A DNA stretch of 64,000 nt from Rariglobus sp967755175 (lineage in GTDB: Bacteria > Verrucomicrobiota > Verrucomicrobiia > Opitutales > Opitutaceae), in contig CBRAFO010000001.1 of NCBI GenBank assembly GCA_967755175.1, positions 1-64,000 on the forward strand, in the 5' to 3' direction. A program made the translations under genes and the position numbers. The notes beneath the pieces were generated by a model. That model saw nothing but the letters and a program-made list of their open reading frames with translations. It had not been told where the DNA came from and ran no database searches. Position 1 is the stretch's first letter. Each line of letters begins with the position of its first letter. Of this stretch, positions 16,032 to 24,501 are shown piece by piece.

Positions 16032-18611
16032 CTACTTCCAGAGCGCGACCAAGGTCTCGGCGCGGACCCAGCCGGTTTGGCCGTCGGGGAATACCAATCG
16101 GCGCCAGCCGAGGAAGGTCTTGTCCGTCTTGGCAATCACTCCCAACGCGAGGGGCGTGGTTTTTTGCGGGGTGTCCAGGTCGGTGGGGATCGAGCGGAGT
16201 GTCGTGGGCGTGACCACCACGACAGCTTGGGCGTCGGCCAACGCGTCATACGTGCGCAGGCTCACTGTGGCTGCGACCGCGAGGAGCACGGACGGGAGGA
16301 GCAGGGATCGGACGAGCCATTTGCGGGGGCGTTTTTGATAGGCTCCGTAAAATCCCAACGAGAGGGCCAAGGCAGTGAGCCAGGCGGAGGCGATCAGGGC
16401 CGCTTGCCAGCGGGTGGGCGAGGCGAGGGCAGCCAGTTGTGCGTTGAGGGTGGAGAGTTGAGCGCCGGAGGTGTCGGTGAGGAAGGGCGTGATCGCCGCG
16501 GGGGCGACGCCGGCGGCTTTGAAGGCGTAGGCGAGGTGCCAGCGGACCGAGGTGTTTTGCGGTTGCTGCACGAAGGCGGCGAGCGCGTGGCCCGCGGCTT
16601 CGCCGGGGTGGTTCTGCTGGATGAGCGTGAGGGCGAGGTTGTGGTGCGCGGCCCAGTCGGTCGGTTCTGTTTTGAGGGTGTCGGTCCAGGCGGCTCCGGC
16701 CGTGGCGAAATCACCTTTCGCGTAGCTGTCGCGAGCATCGGCGGCGTAGGAGGCATGCGCCGTGATGAGAGACGCGATCACGATGAACAGCGGGAGGATG
16801 TTGCGCGGAAGAAAGAGTTGGAACGGCGAGAACGTGGGCGCGCGGTGAGCGGCGAGGGCTTGGCTGGCGCGGGTTGTCCAATCGGCGGGGAGCGGGGCGG
16901 TTCCGTAGAGAGTGCGGTCGGCTTCGGACCAGAGATCGGACCACGTGGCGGAGCCGGGTCGCTCACGCTCCCCGCTACGTTCGGACGAGAAGCTGGCGGG
17001 GGTGGGCACGGCTTGGGGGATGCGCCAGAGGATGGCGGTGTCGCGCTGCCAGGCTCGGAGGAGTGCGGAGACCTGAGGTTCGGAGGTTCGGACTTCAGGT
17101 TTCAGGTTGCCGGTTTCAGGTTTTCCCATTTCGGCGAGTTGGCGGAGGGTATTCGCGAGGCGGATATGCGCTTCGCGGAGGGCGCGGGCGGGGTCGGTCA
17201 GGCGGGCGCGGCGGAGGGCGAGGCCCATCCAGAGGAAGAGAGGGACGAGGGCGGAGGATGCTAGGCTGGTTAAAAGCACCGGGTGAGAGAGCGGGGCGGT
17301 GGCGGTGTCGGCGGGAGGGAGCGGGTCGCGAGGGATGGGCGATGGAGCAGCCGGAGAACGTCCAACGTCCAACGTCGAACCTTCACTGTTCGCGGGCGCG
17401 GCGGTTCCGGTTGAATGAGGGGTGGTGGTCGTGGCGGGGGGCGGCGCGGCGGCGGCGATCTGGATCGTCACGGGTTGCGTCGAGAGGGTTTCGTAGGCGC
17501 CGGTCGCGGGGTTGAACACGGTGTAGGCGACGGGGCCGAGCGTGTAGGCACCGGGTTTGGTGGGGATGAGCACGATGTCTTCGGTGATCGAGGCATCGAA
17601 GAGCGCGTTGTCTTTGTTGGCGCGCTTGGCTTGGGGCTGGACGACGCGGAAGTCTTTCGAGACGGAGCGCGAGGGCAGGCCGGTGATGTCGGGCCAGTTA
17701 CCCGTGCCATCGAGGGTGAGCGTCCAAGTGATGGGTTCGCCGACGGCGGCAGTGGCGGGGACGACTTTGGAATCGAGGGTGAACTTGCCGACTGCGCCGT
17801 TGAACCCGGCCGGGGCGGGCGCGGGGAGCGGGCGCACGGTGAGGGTCGCGGGCGCGGAGCTGATGGTGAAATTCGTGCCGGTGGGGCGTCCAAACACATC
17901 CTGGCCGGTGGCAATGATCACGTCCTGTTCGGCGGGAGCGAGGGTGAGGGGCCCGGGCTTGCGTGAGAAGGCGCGGGTGGACTGGGTAACCATCGCCAGC
18001 GGCTGACCGACGCGGGTGACTTGGTTCTGCACCGGCGCGCCCCAGGTTTCCACGACGAGCGGTTCGTTGTTCCAAGTGAGGTTGTTGGCGGCGCGAAAGG
18101 GTCGGCTTCCTTTGATGCTGAGATTATAATGGAGGTCGAAGACCTGGCCTTGCCAGGGCGCGGTTTCGGGGAGGCTGAAAGCGGCGCTGGCGATGTCGCC
18201 GAGGGAGAGGCCGGTCTGGCCGACAGTGGCGTCTTCGACTTCGAACGTGGCGGAGGCGACTTGCTGGCGACCTTTGTCGGTTTCAACGGTGAAGGCGGGG
18301 ATAACCAGCGTGGCGCGTTCCGTGGGGCGCGCGCCAAAGGTGAGCGTGACGGTGCGAACGGTGGTGGCGTTTAAGTTAACGACGTTGAAAGAGGTGCGTG
18401 TGGAGCTGCTGGGAGAGCCAAACATTAGCCCGTTGACGGCGGGTGGGGTGACCGTGCCGGTAGGGGAGCATTGTTCGAAAACGAGGCTGAGCTCGTTGGG
18501 CTGGTTGTAGGCGAGCGTGCCGGAGCCGGGTTCCCAATGCACGGACTGGGCGTGGAGCGTCGCGGCGACGAGGGCGAAGATCGGGAGGAGGATTTTAAAC
18601 ACGGAAGGCAC
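16032..18611 (-). CDS. batD: BatD/BatE fusion: oxygen-tolerance-type membrane protein with TPR and SH3
   Basis: This 859-aa protein begins with a signal peptide (1-21). Residues to about 390 form the repeated beta domains of BatD. A membrane helix follows (about 435-460). After a soluble stretch and a second membrane segment (near 615-630) come TPR-like repeats (about 635-700, as in BatE), two more membrane helices and a C-terminal SH3-like domain ending FPDGQTGWVRAE. Bat proteins work with MoxR ATPases in envelope stress tolerance; the exact function is not known. It is the last gene of the minus-strand moxR-bat operon. The start codon is GTG and lies inside a short CACGGAAGG repeat; a second GTG three codons on is equally possible. 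Two repeat-derived peptides sit in the linkers, at 17070-17127 and 17356-17388. Confidence 0.85.
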   Translation of the reverse strand: MPSVFKILLPIFALVAATLHAQSVHWEPGSGTLAYNQPNELSLVFEQCSPTGTVTPPAVNGLMFGSPSSSTRTSFNVVNLNATTVRTVTLTFGARPTERATLVIPAFTVETDKGRQQVASATFEVEDATVGQTGLSLGDIASAAFSLPETAPWQGQVFDLHYNLSIKGSRPFRAANNLTWNNEPLVVETWGAPVQNQVTRVGQPLAMVTQSTRAFSRKPGPLTLAPAEQDVIIATGQDVFGRPTGTNFTISSAPATLTVRPLPAPAPAGFNGAVGKFTLDSKVVPATAAVGEPITWTLTLDGTGNWPDITGLPSRSVSKDFRVVQPQAKRANKDNALFDASITEDIVLIPTKPGAYTLGPVAYTVFNPATGAYETLSTQPVTIQIAAAAPPPATTTTPHSTGTAAPANSEGSTLDVGRSPAAPSPIPRDPLPPADTATAPLSHPVLLTSLASSALVPLFLWMGLALRRARLTDPARALREAHIRLANTLRQLAEMGKPETGNLKPEVRTSEPQVSALLRAWQRDTAILWRIPQAVPTPASFSSERSGERERPGSATWSDLWSEADRTLYGTAPLPADWTTRASQALAAHRAPTFSPFQLFLPRNILPLFIVIASLITAHASYAADARDSYAKGDFATAGAAWTDTLKTEPTDWAAHHNLALTLIQQNHPGEAAGHALAAFVQQPQNTSVRWHLAYAFKAAGVAPAAITPFLTDTSGAQLSTLNAQLAALASPTRWQAALIASAWLTALALSLGFYGAYQKRPRKWLVRSLLLPSVLLAVAATVSLRTYDALADAQAVVVVTPTTLRSIPTDLDTPQKTTPLALGVIAKTDKTFLGWRRLVFPDGQTGWVRAETLVALWK
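17070..17127. repeat. In-frame repeat inside batD (TTTCAGG family)
   Basis: The plus strand reads GACCTGAGG then GAGGTTCGGA, followed by TTCAGGTTTCAGGTT and GGTTTCAGG words. A close copy occurs at 22320-22400 inside the DUF58 gene. Here it encodes the peptide GKPETGNLKPE in the linker of BatD, and there KPETGNLKPE in DUF58. Confidence 0.7.
17356..17388. repeat. In-frame repeat inside batD (CCAACGTCC family)
   Basis: Words GAACGTCCAACGTCC and AACGTCGAACCTTC match the intergenic repeat at 15974-16014. In BatD the stretch encodes the low-complexity peptide GSTLDVGRS in a Pro/Ala-rich linker. Confidence 0.6.
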
Positions 18612-18762
18612 GGAAGGTTTTAACCACGAAGGGCACGGAGATCACGAAGAGGGAAACGCATGAAGGCGGGAGAGGGAGCTGGAGCGCGTTTTTCGGGAGG
18701 GATTCGGTGCGGGTGAGCGGGAAGGGGAGAACGAGAACGAGTAAGAGGAACGAGAAAGAGGC
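18598..18762. repeat. Repeat-rich gap between batD and batB
   Basis: The gap starts with CACGGAAGG-CACGGAAGG, then ACCACGAAGG and ATCACGAAG words. Nearer batB it has GAGAACGAGAACGAG followed by AAGAGGAACGAGAAAGAG, which recurs at 22929-23010. No gene is seen. The start codon of batD falls in the first repeat. Confidence 0.55.
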
Positions 18763-18774
18763 GGGAAGAGGAGG

Positions 18775-20721
18775 TCACCAGTCTTTGCCCTTGGTGGCGG
18801 GCTTGGACTCGGAGGGGCCTTGGAGGAGTTGGAAAAGTTGGGCGGGGGAGTCGCCCTGTTTGACTTGATCGAGCTTTTGCAGGGGAGCCGCCAGGGTGGG
18901 GTCAAGGCGCGCGGGGTCGGTGGAGGGCTCAGTGGAGGCTCCGCCGACTTGCTGCATTTCGCCGGGGTTGGAGGCGGGCTGGTCGGAGTCGGGTTGCTTA
19001 GGCTGTCCGCCTTGGTCGGGCTTGGGCGGAGGCGGTTGATCCTTCATGTCGCCGAAGGCGGACTGGCCGGGACCGTCCGGCTTTTTTTGCGGGTCGGAGG
19101 GTTTATCGGGAGCGTTGGCGTCCGAGGATTTGTCGCTGCCGTTGCCGGACGACTTGTCGTCGGGCTTGGACTGATCGGGCTTGGACGGGTCGGATTTGGC
19201 GTCGTCTTTCTTGTCCTGTTTTTTGTCGGAGTCGCCTTTCTCGCCGGAGTCGCCCTTTTTTTGGTCGGACTTGTTGTCCTTGTTTTGCTCGGGCTTTTTC
19301 TGGTCGGGCTTGGGTTTATCCTTGGGCGGTGGCGGATCTTTTTTCGGGAGCAAGGACTGGAGTTGCTCGCGCAGGCCCGGCCAGTCGGCGGCCTTGGGAT
19401 CGAGAGATTGACCGGCGGAGACGGCGGCGAGGGCATCGCGGATCGGGCCTTCGGGGACGGGCTCTTTGGAGGCTTGGACGCGTTCGCCGTAGGTCACGGT
19501 GGTGCGAGCGAGTTCGGCGTAGTCCTTGGCGGTTGTTGTTTGATCGCGCTTGGAGAGTTGTCCGACGAGTTGAGTAACGGGCGCGGAGAGCGCGGGTGTC
19601 GCTGGCGCCGCCGCTTCTGCAGCGAATGCCGAATGGCTCATCCCCAAGGCCCAATGGAGGACGAGCAGCGTGAAGAGGACGGTTTTTACGGGCGAGGCGG
19701 CGAGCTGGATGGGGCGGGGTTTGGGGTGGACGGGGAACTCGCGCCAGAAGCTGAGAAGGAGGAACGCGAGGGAGGCGGCGAGCGGCCATTGAAAGCGTTC
19801 AGCGAGGCGCACGCGGCTGGTTTCCTTGAACTCCCCGCGACGGCCTTGCTCGACGGTGGATTGGATGAGTTGCGCGAGATCGACCCACGAGCTGGCGTCG
19901 GTGTAAACGCCGTCGGTTTTGTCGGCGAGTTCGCGGAGGGTGGAACTGTTGAGCTTGGAGAGGACGACGGCACCACGTTCGTCTTTCACAAACGCACCGG
20001 AGCCGTCGGGGATCATAGCGCCTTCGCTGGTGCCGATGCCGAGTCCGAGCACGCGGATACCCTTGGTTTTGAGTTCACCGACGTGTTTTTGCCAAGTGTC
20101 GGACTGGGCTTCGCCATCGCTCAGCACGATGAGGAAACGGTCGGCGGAGGCGGAGGCACCGAAGGCGGAGAGCGTGGTGTCGAGCAGGGCGTCGTAGTCG
20201 GTGCCGCCTTCGGGGAGGTAGCTGGGGTCGAGCACGGGCAGGAACTCGCGGAGGATCTCGTAGTCGGCGCTGAGGGGGCTTTGGAGAAAGGCGGTGCCGG
20301 AGAAGACGATCAGGCCAACGCGTTCGCCTTTGAGGCGTTCCAGCAAGCTGGTGATGAGGAGGCGGGCGCGTTCGAGGCGGGAGGGTTTGACGTCTTGCGA
20401 CGACATGCTGCGGGACAAATCGAGGGCGATAATGATTTCGCGGGCTTGGTCGAACATAGGTTCCTCACGGCGGCCCCATTGTGGCCGGGCGAGAGCGGCC
20501 GTCGCGGCGGCGAGGCCGAGGTAAAGAAGAATGCGGGTGCGGGGCGAACCGCTGCGGCGAAGGGGGGCCGCGCCGATGACCAAGGACGAGCGGGTGGCTT
20601 CGGCGTGGGTGATCTTGGGGTGGCCGTTGGCAGCGGTGGTGCGGCGGCGCAGGAGATCGCGCACGAGCAAGGCGAGCGGGACAAACAATAGCCAAAATGC
20701 GTGGGGCCAATAGAAGGTCAT
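18775..20721 (-). CDS. batB: BatB-type VWA protein fused to a charged BatC-like tail
   Basis: The product is 648 aa. Two N-terminal membrane segments (about 5-22 and 55-75) are followed by a von Willebrand A domain (about 88-290) with the metal-site motif DLSRS and a TGTAFLQSPLS-like strand region as in BatB. Another membrane helix lies near 310-330 and a further one near 350-370. The rest is a short helical segment (about 380-470), then a very charged Lys/Asp/Pro/Ser tail (about 475-600) with many DKK, KPD and QKK words, ending in a helical PAQLFQLLQG segment. The tail takes the place of a separate BatC. It follows batA by 171 bases and precedes batD by 163. Confidence 0.85.
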   Translation of the reverse strand: MTFYWPHAFWLLFVPLALLVRDLLRRRTTAANGHPKITHAEATRSSLVIGAAPLRRSGSPRTRILLYLGLAAATAALARPQWGRREEPMFDQAREIIIALDLSRSMSSQDVKPSRLERARLLITSLLERLKGERVGLIVFSGTAFLQSPLSADYEILREFLPVLDPSYLPEGGTDYDALLDTTLSAFGASASADRFLIVLSDGEAQSDTWQKHVGELKTKGIRVLGLGIGTSEGAMIPDGSGAFVKDERGAVVLSKLNSSTLRELADKTDGVYTDASSWVDLAQLIQSTVEQGRRGEFKETSRVRLAERFQWPLAASLAFLLLSFWREFPVHPKPRPIQLAASPVKTVLFTLLVLHWALGMSHSAFAAEAAAPATPALSAPVTQLVGQLSKRDQTTTAKDYAELARTTVTYGERVQASKEPVPEGPIRDALAAVSAGQSLDPKAADWPGLREQLQSLLPKKDPPPPKDKPKPDQKKPEQNKDNKSDQKKGDSGEKGDSDKKQDKKDDAKSDPSKPDQSKPDDKSSGNGSDKSSDANAPDKPSDPQKKPDGPGQSAFGDMKDQPPPPKPDQGGQPKQPDSDQPASNPGEMQQVGGASTEPSTDPARLDPTLAAPLQKLDQVKQGDSPAQLFQLLQGPSESKPATKGKDW

Positions 20722-20773
20722 TTCTGGGCGAAAGGCAAAAGGCGAGGGGGCGGGCGGGACGGAGGTTTTATTT

Positions 20774-20835
20774 GGAAATCAGAAAATCAGGAACAAGCCG
20801 CGGAAGGTGGATCGTTTCCTGATTTCCTGAGTTCC
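20774..20835. repeat. Inverted repeat between batA and batB
   Basis: Arm 20774-20793 (GGAAATCAG...ATCAGGAA) is the near reverse complement of 20815-20835, with two mismatches over about 20 bases. The loop is about 21 bases. It could be an mRNA stem-loop separating the two cistrons, or one copy of a dispersed palindrome. Confidence 0.5.
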
Positions 20836-20892
20836 AGATTAAGATTCGGGCGTTGGGCATCGCGTGGCGGGGATCGTTTCCAGCTTTCCACA

Positions 20893-21900
20893 TTAAACCT
20901 TTGAGCGAGATGCGGAGAACATCGCGGCGAGCAGGAGACAGGCGAGGCCAGGGGCGGCGAGCCAGGCGAAGAGTTCGCTGGTGAGTAGGTAGCTCTTGGC
21001 CTGAAACTCAATTTTCTGCGCGCGATCGATGGCTTTGAAGGCGGACTCGATGGCGCTGGAGTCGTCGGCGCGGTAGGCCTTTCCGCCGGTGAGGGTGGAG
21101 ATCTGGATGAGCGTGTTTTGATCGAGGTCGGAGATCTCTTGGTGGTAGCCGATCTTGTTGCCAGCTTGGTCAAGCGTCGGAACAGGCACAAAGCCGTCAC
21201 GACCGGCCCCGATCGTATAAACGGGAATGCCTCGGCTCTTGGCGACGGTGGCTGACTGAATCGGGGTGAGGCTGCCGCGATTGTTGGCGCCATCGGTCAG
21301 TAGAACGGTGAACGCGCCTTGGCGGTGTCCGCCTTGATCGCGGGCGGCTTGTTCGAGGCGAGTGAGGGCGAGGCCGAGTCCGTCACCAATGGCAGTGCCC
21401 GGCTCGATGAGACCGATCTTCAAGCGTTCGACTTGGCGGCCGAGCCAGTCGTGGTCAAAGGTGAGCGGGGCGAGTGTGTAGGCGCGGCCGGAAAACACTA
21501 CGATGCCGATGCGGTCGCTGGGGCGCTGGGTGATGAACGCCTGGATGACAGGTTTGATGGCTTGGAGTCGATTGATGCGCTCGCTACCGCGTTCGTAGTC
21601 CTCCGAGAGCATCGAACCGGAGAGGTCGATCGCGAGCATGATGTCGTAACCTTCGGAGTGGACCTCGCGCTTGTCCTCGACGTGCTGGGGGCGGGCTAGG
21701 GCGACAATCAGTAAAACTATGCCGACCACGGCGAGACCGGTGGGCCAGCGCGAGGGCGAGGTGAGGGAGGTCCGGTGCCAGGCGGCGGCGAAGGGCACGA
21801 GCAGGACAGGCACGGAACGGCGTCCGCGCAGCCACAGGACGGCCGGGATGAGCAGGAGGGCGAAGAGCCAGAAGGGCGATTGCAGGACTAGGTCTTTCAC
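20893..21900 (-). CDS. batA: BatA-type von Willebrand A membrane protein
   Basis: At 335 aa this is the usual BatA length. Two N-terminal membrane helices (about 8-25 and 55-72) precede a VWA domain (about 88-290) with the complete metal-ion motif DLSGSM, a conserved Thr in ALTRLEQ-type context, and LLTDGANNRGS as the distal acidic site. One C-terminal membrane helix (about 308-326) anchors it, so the VWA domain faces the periplasm. The start is GTG. It follows the DUF58 gene by only 6 bases, so the two are probably translated from one mRNA. Confidence 0.88.
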   Translation of the reverse strand: MKDLVLQSPFWLFALLLIPAVLWLRGRRSVPVLLVPFAAAWHRTSLTSPSRWPTGLAVVGIVLLIVALARPQHVEDKREVHSEGYDIMLAIDLSGSMLSEDYERGSERINRLQAIKPVIQAFITQRPSDRIGIVVFSGRAYTLAPLTFDHDWLGRQVERLKIGLIEPGTAIGDGLGLALTRLEQAARDQGGHRQGAFTVLLTDGANNRGSLTPIQSATVAKSRGIPVYTIGAGRDGFVPVPTLDQAGNKIGYHQEISDLDQNTLIQISTLTGGKAYRADDSSAIESAFKAIDRAQKIEFQAKSYLLTSELFAWLAAPGLACLLLAAMFSASRSKV

Positions 21901-21906
21901 CGGGGA

Positions 21907-22908
21907 TCAGCGAGATTGGCGTGCGCGGAAGAAGCGCACGAGCGCATCGAGGCGGTCTTCGTCGGTGCCAACGACGAGGCGGGCGAAGGTATCGGGAAAC
22001 AGGCTACGCCAGTCGTGGTCGCGTTCCTCGCGCCAGCGCGCGTGGGCGGCGCGTTCGGCGGACGAGTTTTCCAAGGTGACGAGGCGGCCGCTGACCGGGT
22101 CGTAGGCGGCGAACGCCTCGCCTTCGGGCAAGGCGCGTTCCCACGGGTCGTCCACGCGGAAGCCCATCGGTTGATAACGTTTCTGCATGACGGCCCAGCC
22201 TTCGGGTTGCGGACGCGGGGCGAAGTCGCCGAGCCAAATGAGCACACTGTGCCGCGGGGCGGCGCGAGCGAGGAGGCACCAGGGGATGCCGGATGCGTCG
22301 GAGACCTGAGGGATGAAGGCTGAGGGCTGAGACCTGAGACCTGAGGGCTGAGGTTCGGAGTGCGGGATTTCAGGTTTCAGGTTTCCCGTTTCAGGTTTCC
22401 TGCTGGCGGTCAGCGATGGAGCGGGGGCACCGAGGAGGCTGGCGGCGGCGTGGAGGATGGGGCCGCGTCCGCGGACGGGTTCGCGGAGGGTGTAGCCGTC
22501 GGGCTTTACGTGGACGAAGCCGACGCGGTCGCGGTTGACCGCACCGAGGAGCATGACGAGGCCGGCGAGTTCAAGGAGCGCCTCGCGTTTCGACTGCGCG
22601 CCCGAGCCAAACTGGAGACTCGGGGTGTCTTCGAAGACGATCATCACTGTCACTTCGCGTTCCTCGACGAACTTCTTGCGGTAGGGTTCGCCGAGGCGGG
22701 CAGTAACGTTCCAGTCGATGTCTCGGACGTCGTCGCCGAACTCGTATTTGACGACTTGGTCGAACTCCATGCCACGTCCGCGGAAGGCGGAGCGGTATTC
22801 GCCGCTCAGGACGTTTTCGACGGCGTGACGCACGCGCCATTCGAGCTTGCGCAGGAGCGCAAGCGGGGAGGCGGGGGCGTCGGCGGTAACTGGAAGCGGG
22901 GGCGGCAC
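21907..22908 (-). CDS. DUF58 domain protein of the MoxR/Bat operon
   Basis: This 333-aa protein contains the DUF58 signature: YRSAFRGRGMEFDQVVKYEFGDD followed by RDIDWNVTAR, near residues 38-70. The C-terminal half is VWA-like. DUF58 proteins are encoded beside MoxR ATPases and VWA proteins and probably act as adaptors. The start is GTG at 22908. Between about 168 and 203 lies a linker made of the repeat peptide KPETGNLKPE and Pro/Ser-rich residues that are not part of the family core; it matches a repeat in BatD. Confidence 0.87.
   Translation of the reverse strand: MPPPLPVTADAPASPLALLRKLEWRVRHAVENVLSGEYRSAFRGRGMEFDQVVKYEFGDDVRDIDWNVTARLGEPYRKKFVEEREVTVMIVFEDTPSLQFGSGAQSKREALLELAGLVMLLGAVNRDRVGFVHVKPDGYTLREPVRGRGPILHAAASLLGAPAPSLTASRKPETGNLKPEIPHSEPQPSGLRSQPSAFIPQVSDASGIPWCLLARAAPRHSVLIWLGDFAPRPQPEGWAVMQKRYQPMGFRVDDPWERALPEGEAFAAYDPVSGRLVTLENSSAERAAHARWREERDHDWRSLFPDTFARLVVGTDEDRLDALVRFFRARQSR
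22320..22400. repeat. In-frame repeat inside the DUF58 gene
   Basis: The plus strand reads CTGAGGGCTGAGACCTGAGA, then GAGGTTCGGAG, then TTTCAGGTTTCAGGTTTCCC and TTTCAGGTTTCC. It matches the batD copy at 17070-17127 in word order and spacing. It adds a linker of about 27 residues without breaking the frame. Confidence 0.7.
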
Positions 22909-22928
22909 GGGATCGGGAGATCTTTCCT

Positions 22929-23010
22929 CTTTCTCTTAATCGTTCTCGTTCTCCGGATTGGTCGGTTTTCGGAGGGAGAAAGATTAAGATTAAGAGGAAC
23001 GAGAACGAGT
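22929..23010. repeat. Inverted repeat between the moxR and DUF58 genes
   Basis: CTCTTAATCGTTCTCGTTCT at 22933-22952 is roughly inverted as ATTAAGAGGAACGAGAACGAG near 22990-23010. The word AAGAGGAACGAGAA also occurs at 18740-18760 in the same operon. It could form a stem-loop in the mRNA. Confidence 0.5.
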
Positions 23011-23015
23011 CGGAA

Positions 23016-23978
23016 TCAGGCGGTGGGGACCGGGGTCTTTTCGATGACTTGGGCGACGAGGTGGTCGGTGGTGATTTCCTCGGCTTCGGCCTCGTAGGTG
23101 AGTCCCACGCGGTGACGCAGGACATCGGGGGCGATCTCTTGCACCAAGGCCGGCGTCACGTAATCCAAGCCGCGCAACCACGCGAGGGCGCGGGCGGCTT
23201 GGTAGAGTGCGAGCGAGGCACGAGGGGAGGCGCCGAAACTGAGATAGCGCTTCTTCCCGGCACCGGGTGCGGCGAGGGCGCGGGTGGCGCGGACGAGCGC
23301 GAGGATGTAGGCTTGGACGGCGGGCGAGAGGTGAACTTTGTCCACCTCGGCGCGGAGTTCGAGGAGTTCATCACCATTGGCCACGGGAACGAGCGCGGGC
23401 TGGCGGGTAACCTGGCCCCAGCGCTGCATCATCGTGGATTCTTCCTCGATGGAGGGGTAATCGACGAGGAGCTTGAAGAGGAAGCGGTCGGTCTGCGCCT
23501 CGGGGAGCGGATAGGTGCCTTCCTGCTCGACGGGGTTTTGCGTGGCCATGACGAAGAAGGGCCGGGGCAACGGGTGGGTGTGTCCGCCGATGGTGACCTG
23601 GCGCTCTTGCATGGCTTCCAGCAAGGCGCTCTGGACCTTGGCGGGCGCGCGGTTGATTTCGTCAGCAAGGACCAAGTTGGCGAAGATCGGGCCGCGGTGT
23701 GGAGTGAACGCGCCGTCTTTCGGGGAGAACACCATGGTGCCGACGACGTCGCTGGGGAGGAGGTCGGGGGTGAATTGGATACGCTCAAACTGAACGCCAA
23801 GGGCGGTGCCGAGGGATTTGATGAGCAGGGTCTTCGCGAGGCCCGGCATGCCTTCCAAGAGGACGTGGCCGTTGGCAAGGAGGGCGACGAGCAGGCGCTC
23901 GATGACGGCATCCTGGCCGATGACGGCTTTGCCGATTTCATCACGGAGTTTCTGGGACCAAGTGGGACCGGTGATCAT
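23016..23978 (-). CDS. moxR: MoxR-family AAA+ ATPase
   Basis: This 320-aa AAA+ ATPase carries a Walker A-like loop GMPGLAKT (about residues 43-50), Walker B LADEINRAPAKVQSALLEAM (about 109-128), and sensor 1 FFVMATQNPVEQEGTYPLPEAQTDRF. The C-terminal lid domain is complete. MoxR ATPases act as chaperones for protein complexes with VWA proteins, which fits the four genes that follow on the same strand. It is the first gene of the operon, 107 bases upstream of the DUF58 gene. ATG start at 23978. Confidence 0.93.
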   Translation of the reverse strand: MITGPTWSQKLRDEIGKAVIGQDAVIERLLVALLANGHVLLEGMPGLAKTLLIKSLGTALGVQFERIQFTPDLLPSDVVGTMVFSPKDGAFTPHRGPIFANLVLADEINRAPAKVQSALLEAMQERQVTIGGHTHPLPRPFFVMATQNPVEQEGTYPLPEAQTDRFLFKLLVDYPSIEEESTMMQRWGQVTRQPALVPVANGDELLELRAEVDKVHLSPAVQAYILALVRATRALAAPGAGKKRYLSFGASPRASLALYQAARALAWLRGLDYVTPALVQEIAPDVLRHRVGLTYEAEAEEITTDHLVAQVIEKTPVPTA

Positions 23979-24078
23979 TGGTGGCGATAAGCGAAGGTGC
24001 GATAGGCTGTAAGGCGAAGGGAGGGGGTAGTGGGACTCGCTTGCGCCGAAAGTGTTTCGTGGAGAAAACGGTGATGAC

Positions 24079-24465
24079 GTGGATTTACCAACTCAAATTC
24101 AAGAACGGCTTGATGCCCTCGGCGTGCTGGTGGCCGATGTGGAGGAGCGGTTTGTGCGCGGCTCGGGTCCGGGTGGGCAAAAGATTAACAAGACGAGTAG
24201 CACGGTGTGCGTGAAGCACCGCCCGACGGGTGTTGAGGTGCGGTGTCAGCGCGAACGTTCGCAGGCGGCGAACCGGGAAACGGCATGGGCCGAGTTGTGC
24301 GCGAAGCTGGAGGGCTTGTTACGCACGGCCGAGCAACAGCGTCAGCAGGCGGCGGCGAAGACACGGCGAACCAATCGCAAACGTAGCACGCGGCAGAAGG
24401 CGATCTCTGTGGCGGGCAAGCGCCACCGCGCCGAGGTCAAGGCGGGCCGGCGCCGGGCCGGGTGA
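24079..24465 (+). CDS. Stand-alone RF-1 (GGQ) domain ribosome-rescue-type protein
   Basis: About 128 aa. The peptidyl-tRNA hydrolase motif GSGPGGQKINKTSS lies near residues 28-41, followed by VKHRPTGVEVRCQ and a basic C-terminal tail rich in Arg/Lys. Codon-recognition domains of RF1/RF2 are absent, so it should act in rescue of stalled ribosomes, as ArfB or the mitochondrial MTRFR (C12orf65) group do. The sequence after the GGQ loop looks closer to the latter. The start is uncertain: GTG at 24079 gives a compact protein; GTG at 24052 would add nine residues. A GGAG sits at 24061-24064. Confidence 0.8.
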   Translation: MDLPTQIQERLDALGVLVADVEERFVRGSGPGGQKINKTSSTVCVKHRPTGVEVRCQRERSQAANRETAWAELCAKLEGLLRTAEQQRQQAAAKTRRTNRKRSTRQKAISVAGKRHRAEVKAGRRRAG

Positions 24466-24501
24466 AGGGCTAGGCGACAGCTGTTTGAACCCGCCCTCGA
24501 C

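Noticed and set aside
18820..20691. 623-codon open frame antisense to batB
   Set aside because: Low-complexity translation, no homology, opposite to a gene with clear VWA motifs.
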